From NCBI GenBank assembly GCA_003558105.1, contig PWMS01000065.1, forward strand, positions 1 to 57,041: a DNA stretch of 57,041 nucleotides, in the 5' to 3' direction. The notes under the pieces were generated by a model. It was given only the letters and a program-made list of their open reading frames with translations, did not search any database and was not told where the DNA came from. Source of the stretch: Mollicutes bacterium. Lineage in GTDB: Bacteria; Bacillota_I; Bacilli_A; Izemoplasmatales; Izemoplasmataceae. Below are positions 1 through 6,939 of the stretch, one piece after another (position 1 is the first letter of the stretch; each line of letters begins with the position of its first letter). The position numbers were made by a program, and so were the translations under genes.

Positions 1-184
1 GCTGGGTAGCTATGTGTGGAAAGGATAAGCGCTGAAAGCATCTAAGCGTGAAGCCCCCTCCAAGATGAGATTCCCCATCATTTATGAGTAAGACCCCTTG
101 TAGACTACGAGGTTGATAGGCCAGAGGTGGAAGCATGGTGACATGTGTAGCTGACTGGTACTAATCGGTCGAGGACTTAACTTT
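1..184 (+). rRNA. rrl: 23S ribosomal RNA, 3' end (partial)
   Basis: The window opens inside a 23S rRNA gene. The stretch ending in GGTACTAATCGGTCGAGGAC followed by TTAAC is the conserved 3' terminal region. The 5S gene follows after about 30 bases, the usual order of a bacterial rRNA operon. The exact 3' end is estimated to within a few bases. Confidence 0.95.
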
Positions 185-216
185 TCTTAAAGGTATTATT
201 CAGTTTTGAAAGAATA

Positions 217-323
<107 letters not shown>

Positions 324-325
<2 letters not shown>

Positions 326-361
326 TTCTTTCTTTATTTTTTAATAAAAGAAGCTTTTTTT
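324..361 (+). terminator. Rho-independent terminator after 5S rRNA
   Basis: GCTTCTTT pairs with AAAGAAGC across an AT-rich loop and is followed by seven T. It would end the rRNA transcript, although the following tRNAs may also be read through. Confidence 0.7.
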
Positions 362-384
362 ATGTCAATAATAGATTTCTAGCT

Positions 385-461
385 GCCTCAGTAGCTCAGC
401 TGGTTAGAGCACTTGACTGTTAATCAAGGGGTCCTAGGTTCGAATCCTAGCTGGGGCGCCA
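385..461 (+). tRNA. tRNA-Asn (anticodon GTT)
   Basis: Acceptor GCCTCAG pairs with CTGGGGC. The anticodon stem-loop TTGA-CTGTTAA-TCAA gives anticodon GTT. The T-loop has GGTTCGAATCC and the CCA end is encoded. Confidence 0.97.
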
Positions 462-468
462 TCATGAT

Positions 469-545
469 GGCCCGTTGGAGAAGCGGCTTAACTCACCAGC
501 CTTTCACGCTGGCATTCACGGGTTCGAATCCCGTACGGGTCACCA
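469..545 (+). tRNA. tRNA-Glu (anticodon TTC)
   Basis: Acceptor GGCCCGT pairs with ACGGGTC. The anticodon loop CTTTCAC between CCAGC and GCTGG gives TTC. T-loop GGGTTCGAATCCC, CCA encoded. It lies seven bases after tRNA-Asn, so the two are co-transcribed. Confidence 0.96.
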
Positions 546-557
546 TAACATCAAGTC

Positions 558-586
558 AAACTTACTCCCAAGAGTAGGTTTTTTTA
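558..586 (+). terminator. Terminator of the rRNA/tRNA transcript
   Basis: Ten base pairs (AAACTTACTC with GAGTAGGTTT) around a CCAA loop, followed by a run of T, directly after tRNA-Glu. Confidence 0.85.
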
Positions 587-642
587 TTTGTGTATCTACA
601 CGCCTTAGATCGACCATTTTCGATAATATTTTTCACTATCTG

Positions 643-686
643 AAAACGCTTTTAAACCCCTTTGATAAGGTTTTAAAGGCGTTTTT
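643..686 (+). terminator. Second strong hairpin with T-run between tRNA-Glu and the EF-G gene
   Basis: AAAACGCTTTTAAACC pairs almost perfectly with GGTTTTAAAGGCGTTTT, followed by T. It reads as a second (back-up) terminator of the rRNA operon. It lies upstream of the next promoter, so it should not attenuate the EF-G gene. Confidence 0.6.
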
Positions 687-720
687 ACTTAATGACCATC
701 AGATAAGTTTTAGAATTTGT

Positions 721-750
721 TTGCTCAAGGCAATTGAATTTTGTTATAAT
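721..750 (+). promoter_or_regulatory. Promoter of the EF-G-like gene
   Basis: TTGCTC, 18 bases, then a perfect TATAAT, ending 48 bases before the chosen start codon. Confidence 0.6.
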
Positions 751-798
751 GAAAGGGCATACAAACAAAATGGTTATATTCTTGGAAGGATGAGTACG

Positions 799-2877
799 AT
801 GAAAAAGTATCCAGTAGAAAACATTCGTTCGATTGCCGTGATGGGACAATTGTCCTCAGGCAAGACGACATTCATGGAATCTGTCTTGCACATTACCGGT
901 GTCAAAGCAAAAAAAGGCAGCGTTGAAGAAAAAAACACAGCTTCAGATTACCGCACGGAGGAACATGACCGCGTATCTTCATTATCGATGAGTCTAATTC
1001 CAGCGGAATACGGAGATTATAAGTTTAATTTTCTAGATACGCCTGGTAATCGTGAATTGATTAGTGACGTCTACCAAGCCCTTAGCGTTGTGAAAGGCGC
1101 TATTTTAATGATTGATGCGACCAAAGGTCTTGATATCGGCACTGAGATGATTCTAGACGAACTTAACGAACGCAACGTGCCAACGATTATCTTTATCAAC
1201 AAAATGGATAAAGAAAACATCAAACTACCCGAATTAATTCAAAAATTAAGAGATACCATCGGTTATCAAGCGGTTCCTTTTATTTGGCCGATTGGTGAAG
1301 CTGAAAACCTCAAAGGTTATGTTGATTTGGTGGAGATGAAAAGCCGTATTTTTGATGGTAAAACCACCCAAGAGGGTGAGGTACCCGATGACTTAAAAGA
1401 TACTGTCGATGCGTTACGTGAGCAAATCGTCGAATCTGTCGCAGAAACCAGCGAAGAATTACTTGAGAAACACTTTGAAGGTGAAGAGCTTACTCAAGAT
1501 GAAATTAACAGTGGTTTAAAACAAGGTGTGCTTGCTGGCGATCTTAAACCAATCGTGATTGGCTCAGCGTTAAAAGATATCGGTGTTCGCACCATCTTAG
1601 AAATGCTCGGCCGTTTTATGCCCGCGCCCAATGAACTTAAACCGATGGGTGGTAAAACCCCAGATGGTGAGGAAATTACCCGTGAAACAAAGGCAGATGC
1701 GCCACTTTCTGCGTATGTCTTTAAAACAACCGTTGACCCATTTTTAGGTTCAGTGAACTTGGTTAAAGTCTTTTCAGGTACCTTAAAACCAGGTCAAGAA
1801 GTGATGATTGCCAATACCAAAAAGACAGTAAAAGTCAATAATATCTTTAGTCTAAGAGGTAAAGATCAAATCGATATCGATGAGATTGGTCCCGGTGATA
1901 TCGGTGCGATTGTAAAGGTTGAAGGGGTTTATACGGGTGCGACTTTATCCGATCCGAAAAACCTCATCATTTATGACGGACCCAAATTTCCTAAGCCAAC
2001 GATTTATGTGGCGATTCACCCCAAACAAAAACAAGATGAAGACAAAATTTCATCCGTCTTACAAAAACTAAACTTAGAAGACCCTTCATTCCAAGTTCAA
2101 CGAAATGCTGAGACCGCACAATTATTGATTGGTGGTCAGGGTATGACCCATATCGGCTATATTCTTGAAAAGATGAAGAACATGTTTAAAGTTGAAGTTA
2201 ATACCGCCGATCAAAAGATTGTCTACCGTGAAACCATCAAGAAAAAAGCCGAAGCAGAAGGCCGTCATAAAAAACAATCCGGTGGCTCAGGACAATTTGG
2301 TGTGGTCAATATGCGCTTTGAACCCCTTGATCCGAACGAAGACGAATTTGTCTTTGAAGAGGTTGTTCACGGCGGCTCAGTACCAAAGAACTATTTCCCC
2401 GCCGTTGAAAAAGGACTTGTGGAAACCTTGCAAAAAGGCCCATTGGCAGGCTTCCCTGTCGTTGGTATCAAAGCAACCTTGTTCGATGGTTCATATCATC
2501 CCGTAGACTCCAATGAAATATCCTTTAAAATGGCTGCAACTTTAGCTTTCAAAAAAGCTTGCGACCAAGCTAAACCAACCATTTTAGAACCGATTATGAA
2601 AGTTAAAATTATTGTAAAAGACGATTATGTTGGCGATGTGATGGGCGATGCTAATAAACGTAGAGGTAGTGTACTTGGTATGGAACCACTAGGTGGTGGC
2701 AAACAACAGATTACCGCTGAGATTCCTGAAGCTGAGATTATTAAATACAACATCGACTTAAAAGCGATGACCCAAGGTAGCGGTGCTTTCACAAGAGAAT
2801 TTTCCCGTTATCAAGAGGTCCCAGATAACTTGATTCCTAAGATTATTGAGGAATATAAGAAAGATAAAGATAAATAA
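799..2877 (+). CDS. Elongation factor G-like GTPase (EF-G2 type paralogue)
   Basis: A 692-residue translational GTPase with the EF-G domain order. G-domain motifs are P-loop GQLSSGKTT (residues 16-24), DTPGN (80-84), NKMD and GSALKD, followed by domains II-V. Two motifs depart from canonical EF-G: the P-loop is not the GHIDHGKTT type, and the histidine of DTPGH is asparagine. These are features of the EF-G2 paralogue group, not of the main translocase, so a specialised or regulatory ribosome role is more likely than housekeeping translocation (inference). The start is the ATG nine bases after GGAAGG. An open frame extends upstream through tRNA-Glu but is not coding. It has its own promoter and is followed by a terminator. 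Confidence 0.9.
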   Translation: MKKYPVENIRSIAVMGQLSSGKTTFMESVLHITGVKAKKGSVEEKNTASDYRTEEHDRVSSLSMSLIPAEYGDYKFNFLDTPGNRELISDVYQALSVVKGAILMIDATKGLDIGTEMILDELNERNVPTIIFINKMDKENIKLPELIQKLRDTIGYQAVPFIWPIGEAENLKGYVDLVEMKSRIFDGKTTQEGEVPDDLKDTVDALREQIVESVAETSEELLEKHFEGEELTQDEINSGLKQGVLAGDLKPIVIGSALKDIGVRTILEMLGRFMPAPNELKPMGGKTPDGEEITRETKADAPLSAYVFKTTVDPFLGSVNLVKVFSGTLKPGQEVMIANTKKTVKVNNIFSLRGKDQIDIDEIGPGDIGAIVKVEGVYTGATLSDPKNLIIYDGPKFPKPTIYVAIHPKQKQDEDKISSVLQKLNLEDPSFQVQRNAETAQLLIGGQGMTHIGYILEKMKNMFKVEVNTADQKIVYRETIKKKAEAEGRHKKQSGGSGQFGVVNMRFEPLDPNEDEFVFEEVVHGGSVPKNYFPAVEKGLVETLQKGPLAGFPVVGIKATLFDGSYHPVDSNEISFKMAATLAFKKACDQAKPTILEPIMKVKIIVKDDYVGDVMGDANKRRGSVLGMEPLGGGKQQITAEIPEAEIIKYNIDLKAMTQGSGAFTREFSRYQEVPDNLIPKIIEEYKKDKDK

Positions 2878-2879
2878 AA

Positions 2880-2921
2880 AAAATGCAAAATAGGGATTCA
2901 AACACCTATTTTGCATTTTTT
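2880..2921. terminator. Bidirectional terminator between EF-G-like gene and ridA
   Basis: AAAATGCAAAATAGG pairs with CCTATTTTGCATTTT, with A and T runs on both sides. It serves both convergent genes, and the ridA stop codon lies in it. Confidence 0.85.
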
Positions 2922-3291
2922 ATTTTACCGCAATGGCATCGATTTCAATCTTAACATCTTTAGGTAAACGACGCACTTCAACCGCAGCTCTAGCTGGGGT
3001 ATGATTTTGAAAAAACGCCCCATAAATTTCATTCATTTCTTTAAACTCGTTCATATCGTCTAAGAAAATCCCACAGCGAACGATGTTTTCTTTTTTTAAG
3101 CCAGCCGCTTCGACAATCGCTAAAATATTGTCTAAAGAACGTTTGGTTTGTGCTTCAATGCCTTCTACGGTTTTCATCGTTTCAGGCTCAAGGGGCAATT
3201 GACCACTGACATAAAGCGTATCATTGGTCATGACACCTTGTGCATAAGCCCCAATCGCTTTTGGAGCCTTATTAGTTTCAATGTATTTCAT
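2920..3291 (-). CDS. ridA: RidA family reactive enamine/imine deaminase
   Basis: A 123-residue protein of the RidA/YjgF/UK114 family, the typical length for a trimer-forming subunit. RidA hydrolyses reactive 2-aminoacrylate and related imines released by PLP enzymes, protecting other PLP enzymes in the cytosol. The C-terminal block RAAVEVRRLPKDVKIEIDAI carries the substrate-binding arginine (Arg101, equivalent to E. coli Arg105) and the family signature. GGAGG lies a few bases before the ATG. A TATAAT on the minus strand precedes it, after the sodA terminator, suggesting separate transcription. Confidence 0.93.
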   Translation of the reverse strand: MKYIETNKAPKAIGAYAQGVMTNDTLYVSGQLPLEPETMKTVEGIEAQTKRSLDNILAIVEAAGLKKENIVRCGIFLDDMNEFKEMNEIYGAFFQNHTPARAAVEVRRLPKDVKIEIDAIAVK

Positions 3292-3328
3292 TGTCTCGAC
3301 CTCCTATGTTGATTATAGCATATGACAA

Positions 3329-3352
3329 GAAAAAACCCTCCAAAAAGGAGGG
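3329..3352 (-). terminator. Terminator of sodA (minus strand)
   Basis: Read on the minus strand, CCCTCC pairs with GGAGGG around a T-rich loop and is followed by a T-run. It lies between sodA and ridA. Confidence 0.8.
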
Positions 3353-3364
3353 CCAAAAATAAAA

Positions 3365-3973
3365 TTAGAGGACAGATTGATAGTTTTCTTGGACTTGATC
3401 CCAATCTACGACATTCCAGAAGGCAGATACATAATCCGGACGTCTATTTTGATAATTGAGATAGTACGCGTGTTCCCAAACATCTAAGGCTAAGATGGGG
3501 GTACCTTCATCAAAAGGAACATCTTGGTTAGGTGTAGAAGTGACTTTTAACTCGCCATTTCTATTGACCACTAACCAAGCCCAACCACTGCCGAAGCGGG
3601 TTTTGGCTGCTGTTTCAAACATTTCTTTAAACTTCTCAAAAGTTCCAAAGGTTTCTTTGATTTTATCGGCTAATGGACCGCTAGGTTCGCCGCCTTTGTT
3701 TGGGCCCATGATGGACCAAAATAGGGTGTGGTTATAATGACCGCCACCGTTGTTTCTTACCGCCGAACGAATTTCTTCAGGGACGTTGTCTAAATCAAGT
3801 AAAACTTCGTCTAAAGGTTGATTAACAATCTCATCATAATCTTCCACCGCAGCTTTTAATTTGTTGATGTAAGCTTGATGGTGTTTGGTATGATGGATTT
3901 CCATGGTACGTGCATCAATATGTGGTTCTAATGCATCATAATCATAAGAGAGTTTTGGTAGATCAAATTTCAT
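3365..3973 (-). CDS. sodA: Superoxide dismutase, Mn/Fe type
   Basis: A 202-residue dismutase converting superoxide to hydrogen peroxide and oxygen in the cytosol. All four metal ligands are visible: His27 ([12 protein letters not shown]), the His of [10 protein letters not shown], and Asp and His of LDVWEHAYY. The GGGHYNH segment together with TPNQD near residue 145 (glutamine supplied from the C-terminal half) is the manganese-type arrangement, although cambialistic use cannot be excluded. GAGGAATT precedes the ATG. The terminator downstream makes it monocistronic. Confidence 0.95.
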   Translation of the reverse strand: MKFDLPKLSYDYDALEPHIDARTMEIHHTKHHQAYINKLKAAVEDYDEIVNQPLDEVLLDLDNVPEEIRSAVRNNGGGHYNHTLFWSIMGPNKGGEPSGPLADKIKETFGTFEKFKEMFETAAKTRFGSGWAWLVVNRNGELKVTSTPNQDVPFDEGTPILALDVWEHAYYLNYQNRRPDYVSAFWNVVDWDQVQENYQSVL

Positions 3974-4060
3974 TATATAATTCCTCCTTTAATTGATTTC
4001 TTCAAGTTTATTATCGCAGTTCTTTGTAGTTTTTTCAAATAAAACGCAATAGTTATTCAA

Positions 4061-4089
4061 AGAAAAAGACATGCTTAATGCATGCCTTT
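4061..4089 (-). terminator. Terminator of the MsrQ-like gene (minus strand)
   Basis: On the minus strand AAAGGCATGC pairs with GCATGTCTTT (ten pairs) and is followed by a T-rich tract, just after the stop codon at 4097. Confidence 0.8.
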
Positions 4090-4096
4090 ACGAGGG

Positions 4097-4783
4097 TTAA
4101 GTTGTTGTTTTCTTAGCTTTTTTAGGCTTTTTATCTTCGACTAATATATAGTTTTTGAATTTAAGGATGGTATAGATTCCAAAGATAATGGTGTAGATAC
4201 CCAATCTAACGAATCTAAAAGCGTCGTCTTGCGCGATAAGATTAATGGCAGCTAGATGGGCATAAATTGCCAAATATGCCAAATACGCCCAACGGTGAAA
4301 TCCGCGCCATTCGGTTGGGTGCATCTTTTTCCGTAGTTTTGGAAACGATGTTATAAACAGCGGTAGTAAAATGGTTGTGGCGATGACACCGGTTGGATTC
4401 ATCGCTTCTAAAGCGGTAATGATTAACAATACGGCGTGTGGAATCAAAGTAAGGAAACCTAAAATCGCCATTTCCCGGCGCACTTTCATAATCGTAATCT
4501 TTGGTTTGGTTTTTTTCTTAAAAGCGCCACCATACATAACGATTATGAAAAAAGCGAGTGTTAAATGTCCTTGAAAAAACAGTGGGTAAAGCACATCTAG
4601 GCCTAAAACATCGGTACGCCCAAATTGATGCAGCAGTGCGAAAACCGTTCCAATAATGGCTAAAACGGTCATACCAAGATAATAACGGTATTCGTTTTTA
4701 TGCAGATGGGTGCCCAATTTGATGATAAAACCAGTTAAAATCACAAGCCAAATCAGGGTAGAAAAACTAAGTAAAATATCCAT
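4097..4783 (-). CDS. Ferric reductase-like heme membrane protein (MsrQ/YedZ-like)
   Basis: A 228-residue protein with about six hydrophobic segments and a Lys-rich C-terminus. It resembles the ferric-reductase transmembrane domain family. The pair of histidines in FHRWAYLAYLAIYAHL, 13 residues apart on one helix, matches the spacing of the heme-ligand pair in MsrQ, and IPHAVLL supplies another candidate ligand. MsrQ passes quinone-derived electrons to the methionine-sulfoxide reductase MsrP. No msrP is in this window, so the electron acceptor is unknown. The location next to sodA suggests a redox role (inference). TTGGAGGC precedes the ATG. Confidence 0.65.
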   Translation of the reverse strand: MDILLSFSTLIWLVILTGFIIKLGTHLHKNEYRYYLGMTVLAIIGTVFALLHQFGRTDVLGLDVLYPLFFQGHLTLAFFIIVMYGGAFKKKTKPKITIMKVRREMAILGFLTLIPHAVLLIITALEAMNPTGVIATTILLPLFITSFPKLRKKMHPTEWRGFHRWAYLAYLAIYAHLAAINLIAQDDAFRFVRLGIYTIIFGIYTILKFKNYILVEDKKPKKAKKTTT

Positions 4784-4928
4784 TATAATGCCTCCAATCT
4801 ATTCCTCTAACATTTTATCATATTCCGAAATAAAAACCTAGACAAGGAGAAAAAAAGCCGAAAATTATCGGTTTCTGCTTGTAAAAATTCAATAAATTTG
4901 ATACTATATATCTCGGCATCTTTAAGGC

Positions 4929-4957
4929 TTGCATTGCCCAAATGATTATGATATAAT
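4929..4957 (+). promoter_or_regulatory. Promoter of the tRNA-Arg/tRNA-Pro operon
   Basis: TTGCAT, 17 bases, TATAAT. The -10 box ends 18 bases before tRNA-Arg. Confidence 0.75.
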
Positions 4958-4975
4958 CTTTTTGCTGCTTAAAAT

Positions 4976-5052
4976 GCGCCCATAGCTCAATTGGATAGAG
5001 CGTTTGACTACGGATCAAAAGGTTAGGGGTTCGACTCCTCTTGGGCGCGCCA
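4976..5052 (+). tRNA. tRNA-Arg (anticodon ACG)
   Basis: Acceptor GCGCCCA pairs with TGGGCGC. The loop CTACGGA between TTTGA and TCAAA gives anticodon ACG (A34 normally edited to inosine by TadA). CCA encoded. Confidence 0.96.
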
Positions 5053-5057
5053 TTATT

Positions 5058-5134
5058 CGGGAAGTAGCTTAGCTTGGTAGAGCGCTTGGTTTGGGACCAA
5101 GAGGTCGCAGGTTCAAATCCTGTCTTCCCGACCA
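5058..5134 (+). tRNA. tRNA-Pro (anticodon TGG), integration target
   Basis: Acceptor CGGGAAG pairs with CTTCCCG. The loop TTTGGGA between CTTGG and CCAAG gives anticodon TGG. CCA encoded. It follows tRNA-Arg by five bases. The last 19 bases recur exactly at 6638-6656, so this gene is the attachment site of the island described below. The tRNA itself is intact. Confidence 0.97.
5116..5134 (+). repeat. Attachment-site repeat, left copy (tRNA-Pro 3' end)
   Basis: AATCCTGTCTTCCCGACCA, identical over 19 bases to 6638-6656. It covers half of the T-arm, the acceptor 3' strand and CCA, the usual crossover region for tyrosine recombinases that integrate into tRNA genes. Confidence 0.85.
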
Positions 5135-5147
5135 TTTTATTGTTATG

Positions 5148-5172
5148 ACATCTCCTTATGAGGTGTTTTTTT
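5148..5172 (+). terminator. Terminator after tRNA-Pro (inside the island)
   Basis: ACATCTC pairs with GAGGTGT around CTTAT, followed by seven T. It lies inside the island and supplies the tRNA operon with a terminator in place of the probable original one now at 6672-6695. Confidence 0.75.
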
Positions 5173-5265
5173 ATTTTAAAAGGCGTTTTAAGCCCTTTAT
5201 TAAGCTCTTTAATTATGGCGTTCATTGAGGTAATATATATCCTAATGACTGTTAATGATTGATAG

Positions 5266-5287
5266 AAGTTAGAAAAAAGTTAGAAAA
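5266..5287 (+). repeat. Two abutting 11-bp direct repeats, left flank of the island
   Basis: AAGTTAGAAAA occurs twice with no spacer (5266-5276 and 5277-5287), about 130 bases inside the left att copy. Read in another register as AAAAAAGTTAG it matches the right-flank repeat at 9 of 11 positions. It may be an arm-type recombinase binding site (inference). Confidence 0.55.
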
Positions 5288-5299
5288 TCCATGCGATAC

Positions 5300-5327
5300 T
5301 TGATTGTGTTGGTTTTCATGGTATAAT
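5300..5327 (+). promoter_or_regulatory. Promoter of the island methyltransferase
   Basis: TTGATT, 16 bases, TATAAT, which leaves an untranslated leader of about 90 bases. The leader contains small inverted repeats (TCACC/GGTGG) but no leader motif that I recognise. Confidence 0.6.
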
Positions 5328-5426
5328 CTATTTTGTGAAACATTGCATTTAGCGTGATCATCATGAGACAAGGGAGGTCACCCAAGGTGGTTCACATACT
5401 GGAAAAACCGACAAAATGGAGGAATT

Positions 5427-6248
5427 ATGGCGAACTATAATTGGATTGATGGGAAAGACTTTTCAATCAGACATTTCTATTTGATGGATCGTTGGCTTCT
5501 GGCGATGATTTTCAAAGACTTCGAGAGTCACGAACCCGAATCCCTGGGGAAACACGCAAGAACCCTCGGGACCCTTTTGGACAGGCATCCGGACCTTGTG
5601 TTCGTGATCAGGAAAAGAACCCCTGAGGCAAGCGGTCCTGTCGATATCCTTTTGAGCATAGCGGAAAAAGACATCAGTGATGAGGCGCTGCGGGCACGCG
5701 AGATTGAACTCATGGAGTTGCTTGAGACCGATGTTGTCTACACAGAACCCGATATCATGCAGAAAAACTGCAATTATATTTACGCGTGGGATGAAAAACA
5801 TTTGCACGCCCTCTGCGATTTGAAAGGCAAGACTGTCTTGGATCTCGGAGCGGGGACGGGAAGACTGACCTTCGCCGCAAGCAAAGTCGCAAAACGTGTC
5901 TATGCCTCCGAACCCGTTGACCGTTTGCGCGAATACATGCGTGACCGTGTTGCAAAAGAAGGCATCACGAACGTCAAAGTCCAGGACGGAATCGTCATGG
6001 ACATACCTCATGAAGATGACACATTCGATGTGGTCATGTGCGGGCATGTTGTGGGGGATGACTATGATGCCGAGGTCTGTGAGATGACCCGTGTGTGCAA
6101 ACCCGGTGGTCACTTGGTAATCTGCAATGGCGATGACGATATCAAACGCAGCAAACCTGACAGGAAGCTCATTGAGCGAGGGTTTGAACCACACTATCAT
6201 GAGAGCTCTGAAAAGGGGGACATTTACAACTATACCAAGAAAGTATGA
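5427..6248 (+). CDS. SAM-dependent class I methyltransferase (island cargo)
   Basis: A 273-residue protein with a Rossmann methyltransferase domain in its second half. Motif I is VLDLGAGTGRLTF (about 137-149), an acidic/proline motif II follows near residue 160, then FDVVMCGHVVG and RVCKPGGHLVI as motifs IV-V. The first 120 residues are a separate N-terminal region that I do not recognise. The substrate is unknown. GGAGG lies six bases before the ATG. Codon use (GGG, AGG, CCC, GTC, more G+C overall) is visibly unlike the AT-rich flanks, pointing to recent transfer, and it is the only gene of the tRNA-Pro island. A 245-codon frame on the opposite strand is a by-product of that composition. Confidence 0.85.
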   Translation: MANYNWIDGKDFSIRHFYLMDRWLLAMIFKDFESHEPESLGKHARTLGTLLDRHPDLVFVIRKRTPEASGPVDILLSIAEKDISDEALRAREIELMELLETDVVYTEPDIMQKNCNYIYAWDEKHLHALCDLKGKTVLDLGAGTGRLTFAASKVAKRVYASEPVDRLREYMRDRVAKEGITNVKVQDGIVMDIPHEDDTFDVVMCGHVVGDDYDAEVCEMTRVCKPGGHLVICNGDDDIKRSKPDRKLIERGFEPHYHESSEKGDIYNYTKKV

Positions 6249-6504
6249 CTATGGCAGAATGGTCTTTCAATCATCCTGAATGGAGTTTAGTGATATCCTC
6301 CTTTTATTATCCAATATCATTTTACACGACCGTAAAATGATTAGTGTGGCGGATTGATCTATAATGTGTTATGCTAATTATCGAAGATAAGAAATTTTAA
6401 GTCTAAAATGTAATTGAAAGCAATACTCAAAAAAATCTTATGTTTCTCTAAGTCGCATTTATAATCTCTGATGACTTCGTATACTTGAATTAGAACACTT
6501 TTAC

Positions 6505-6526
6505 AAAAAGGTCAGAAAAAGGTCAG
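6505..6526 (+). repeat. Two abutting 11-bp direct repeats, right flank of the island
   Basis: AAAAAGGTCAG occurs twice in tandem (6505-6515, 6516-6526), about 112 bases inside the right att copy, mirroring the left-flank repeat in unit length, arrangement and distance from the end. Confidence 0.55.
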
Positions 6527-6637
6527 TAATACTTAAATAGGACACATCTATCAAAGAAAACACAGATCCAAAGTTTAATAAAGCGACTAAAATAGAATGT
6601 AATAACTATAAAAATAATATGAAAACTGGACTGGCCG

Positions 6638-6656
6638 AATCCTGTCTTCCCGACCA
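6638..6656 (+). repeat. Attachment-site repeat, right copy
   Basis: An exact duplicate of the last 19 bases of tRNA-Pro. The bases before it (CTGGACTGGCCG) do not continue the tRNA, so this is a 3' fragment left by site-specific integration, not a second tRNA gene. Confidence 0.85.
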
Positions 6657-6671
6657 CTTATAGTCTAAATG

Positions 6672-6695
6672 AACACTTCTTATGGAAGTGTTTTT
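6672..6695 (+). terminator. Probable original tRNA-Pro terminator
   Basis: AACACTTC pairs with GAAGTGTT, followed by T, 16 bases after the right att copy. That is the distance expected if it ended the tRNA operon before the island inserted. Confidence 0.7.
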
Positions 6696-6880
6696 ATGTT
6701 CTTTGGATTACGATTTATCAGGGTTCTTATTCTGTTTAATTAAACACATCAGATGCATGAATATATTTTAAGTTGAAAAAATAGTCTTGAATGTGAAGCT
6801 GTATTTACATATCATGAAAGAGGTCAAGGCAGGTGAAAGGTATCGCTTCTTATCATGATCGTTCGTAAAGATTATGGAGG

Positions 6881-6909
6881 TTGATTATTTTAATACGCCA
6901 GTATATAAT
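6881..6909 (+). promoter_or_regulatory. Promoter of the 138-residue membrane protein gene
   Basis: TTGATT, 17 bases, TATAAT, ending 30 bases before the ATG. Confidence 0.65.
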
Positions 6910-6939
6910 TACTTTATGTTTTAAAGAGGGTGTTGCTTT

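Larger units (their letters stand above)
5135..6656 (+). mobile_element. Mini genomic island integrated at tRNA-Pro
   Basis: A 1.5 kb segment lies between the tRNA-Pro 3' end and a second exact 19-bp copy of that end. It holds a terminator directly after the tRNA, an 11-bp tandem repeat, a promoter, one methyltransferase gene whose base and codon use differ from the neighbours, an AT-rich non-coding tail, and a second 11-bp tandem repeat. No integrase, excisionase or replication gene is visible. It is either a decayed island or a satellite moved by a recombinase encoded elsewhere (inference). Confidence 0.75.
6249..6939. other. Non-coding stretch spanning the island's right end
   Basis: No credible gene on either strand, and only very short frames without ribosome binding sites. 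Up to 6656 it is the AT-rich tail of the island, with tandem 11-mers and the right att copy. After that come the probable original tRNA-Pro terminator and the promoter of the next gene. Confidence 0.6.

Noticed and set aside
641-654. CRE-like TGAAAACGCTTTTA upstream of the EF-G-like gene
   Set aside because: It is the left arm of a strong hairpin with matching right arm and T-run. The match is best explained by the terminator.
475-798. Upstream extension of the EF-G-like frame
   Set aside because: It overlaps tRNA-Glu and two terminators. The family start and a ribosome site place the true start at 799.
4818-5225. 135-codon open frame on the minus strand over tRNA-Arg and tRNA-Pro
   Set aside because: It runs through two intact tRNA genes and has no ribosome site.
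5463-6200. 245-codon open frame opposite the island methyltransferase
   Set aside because: The plus-strand frame has a ribosome site, promoter and methyltransferase motifs. The opposite frame has no motif and is explained by the higher G+C of this gene.
6638-6660. Possible second or degenerate tRNA-Pro gene
   Set aside because: Only the last 19 bases match; sequence upstream has no D-arm, anticodon arm or acceptor 5' strand, so it is an att duplicate.
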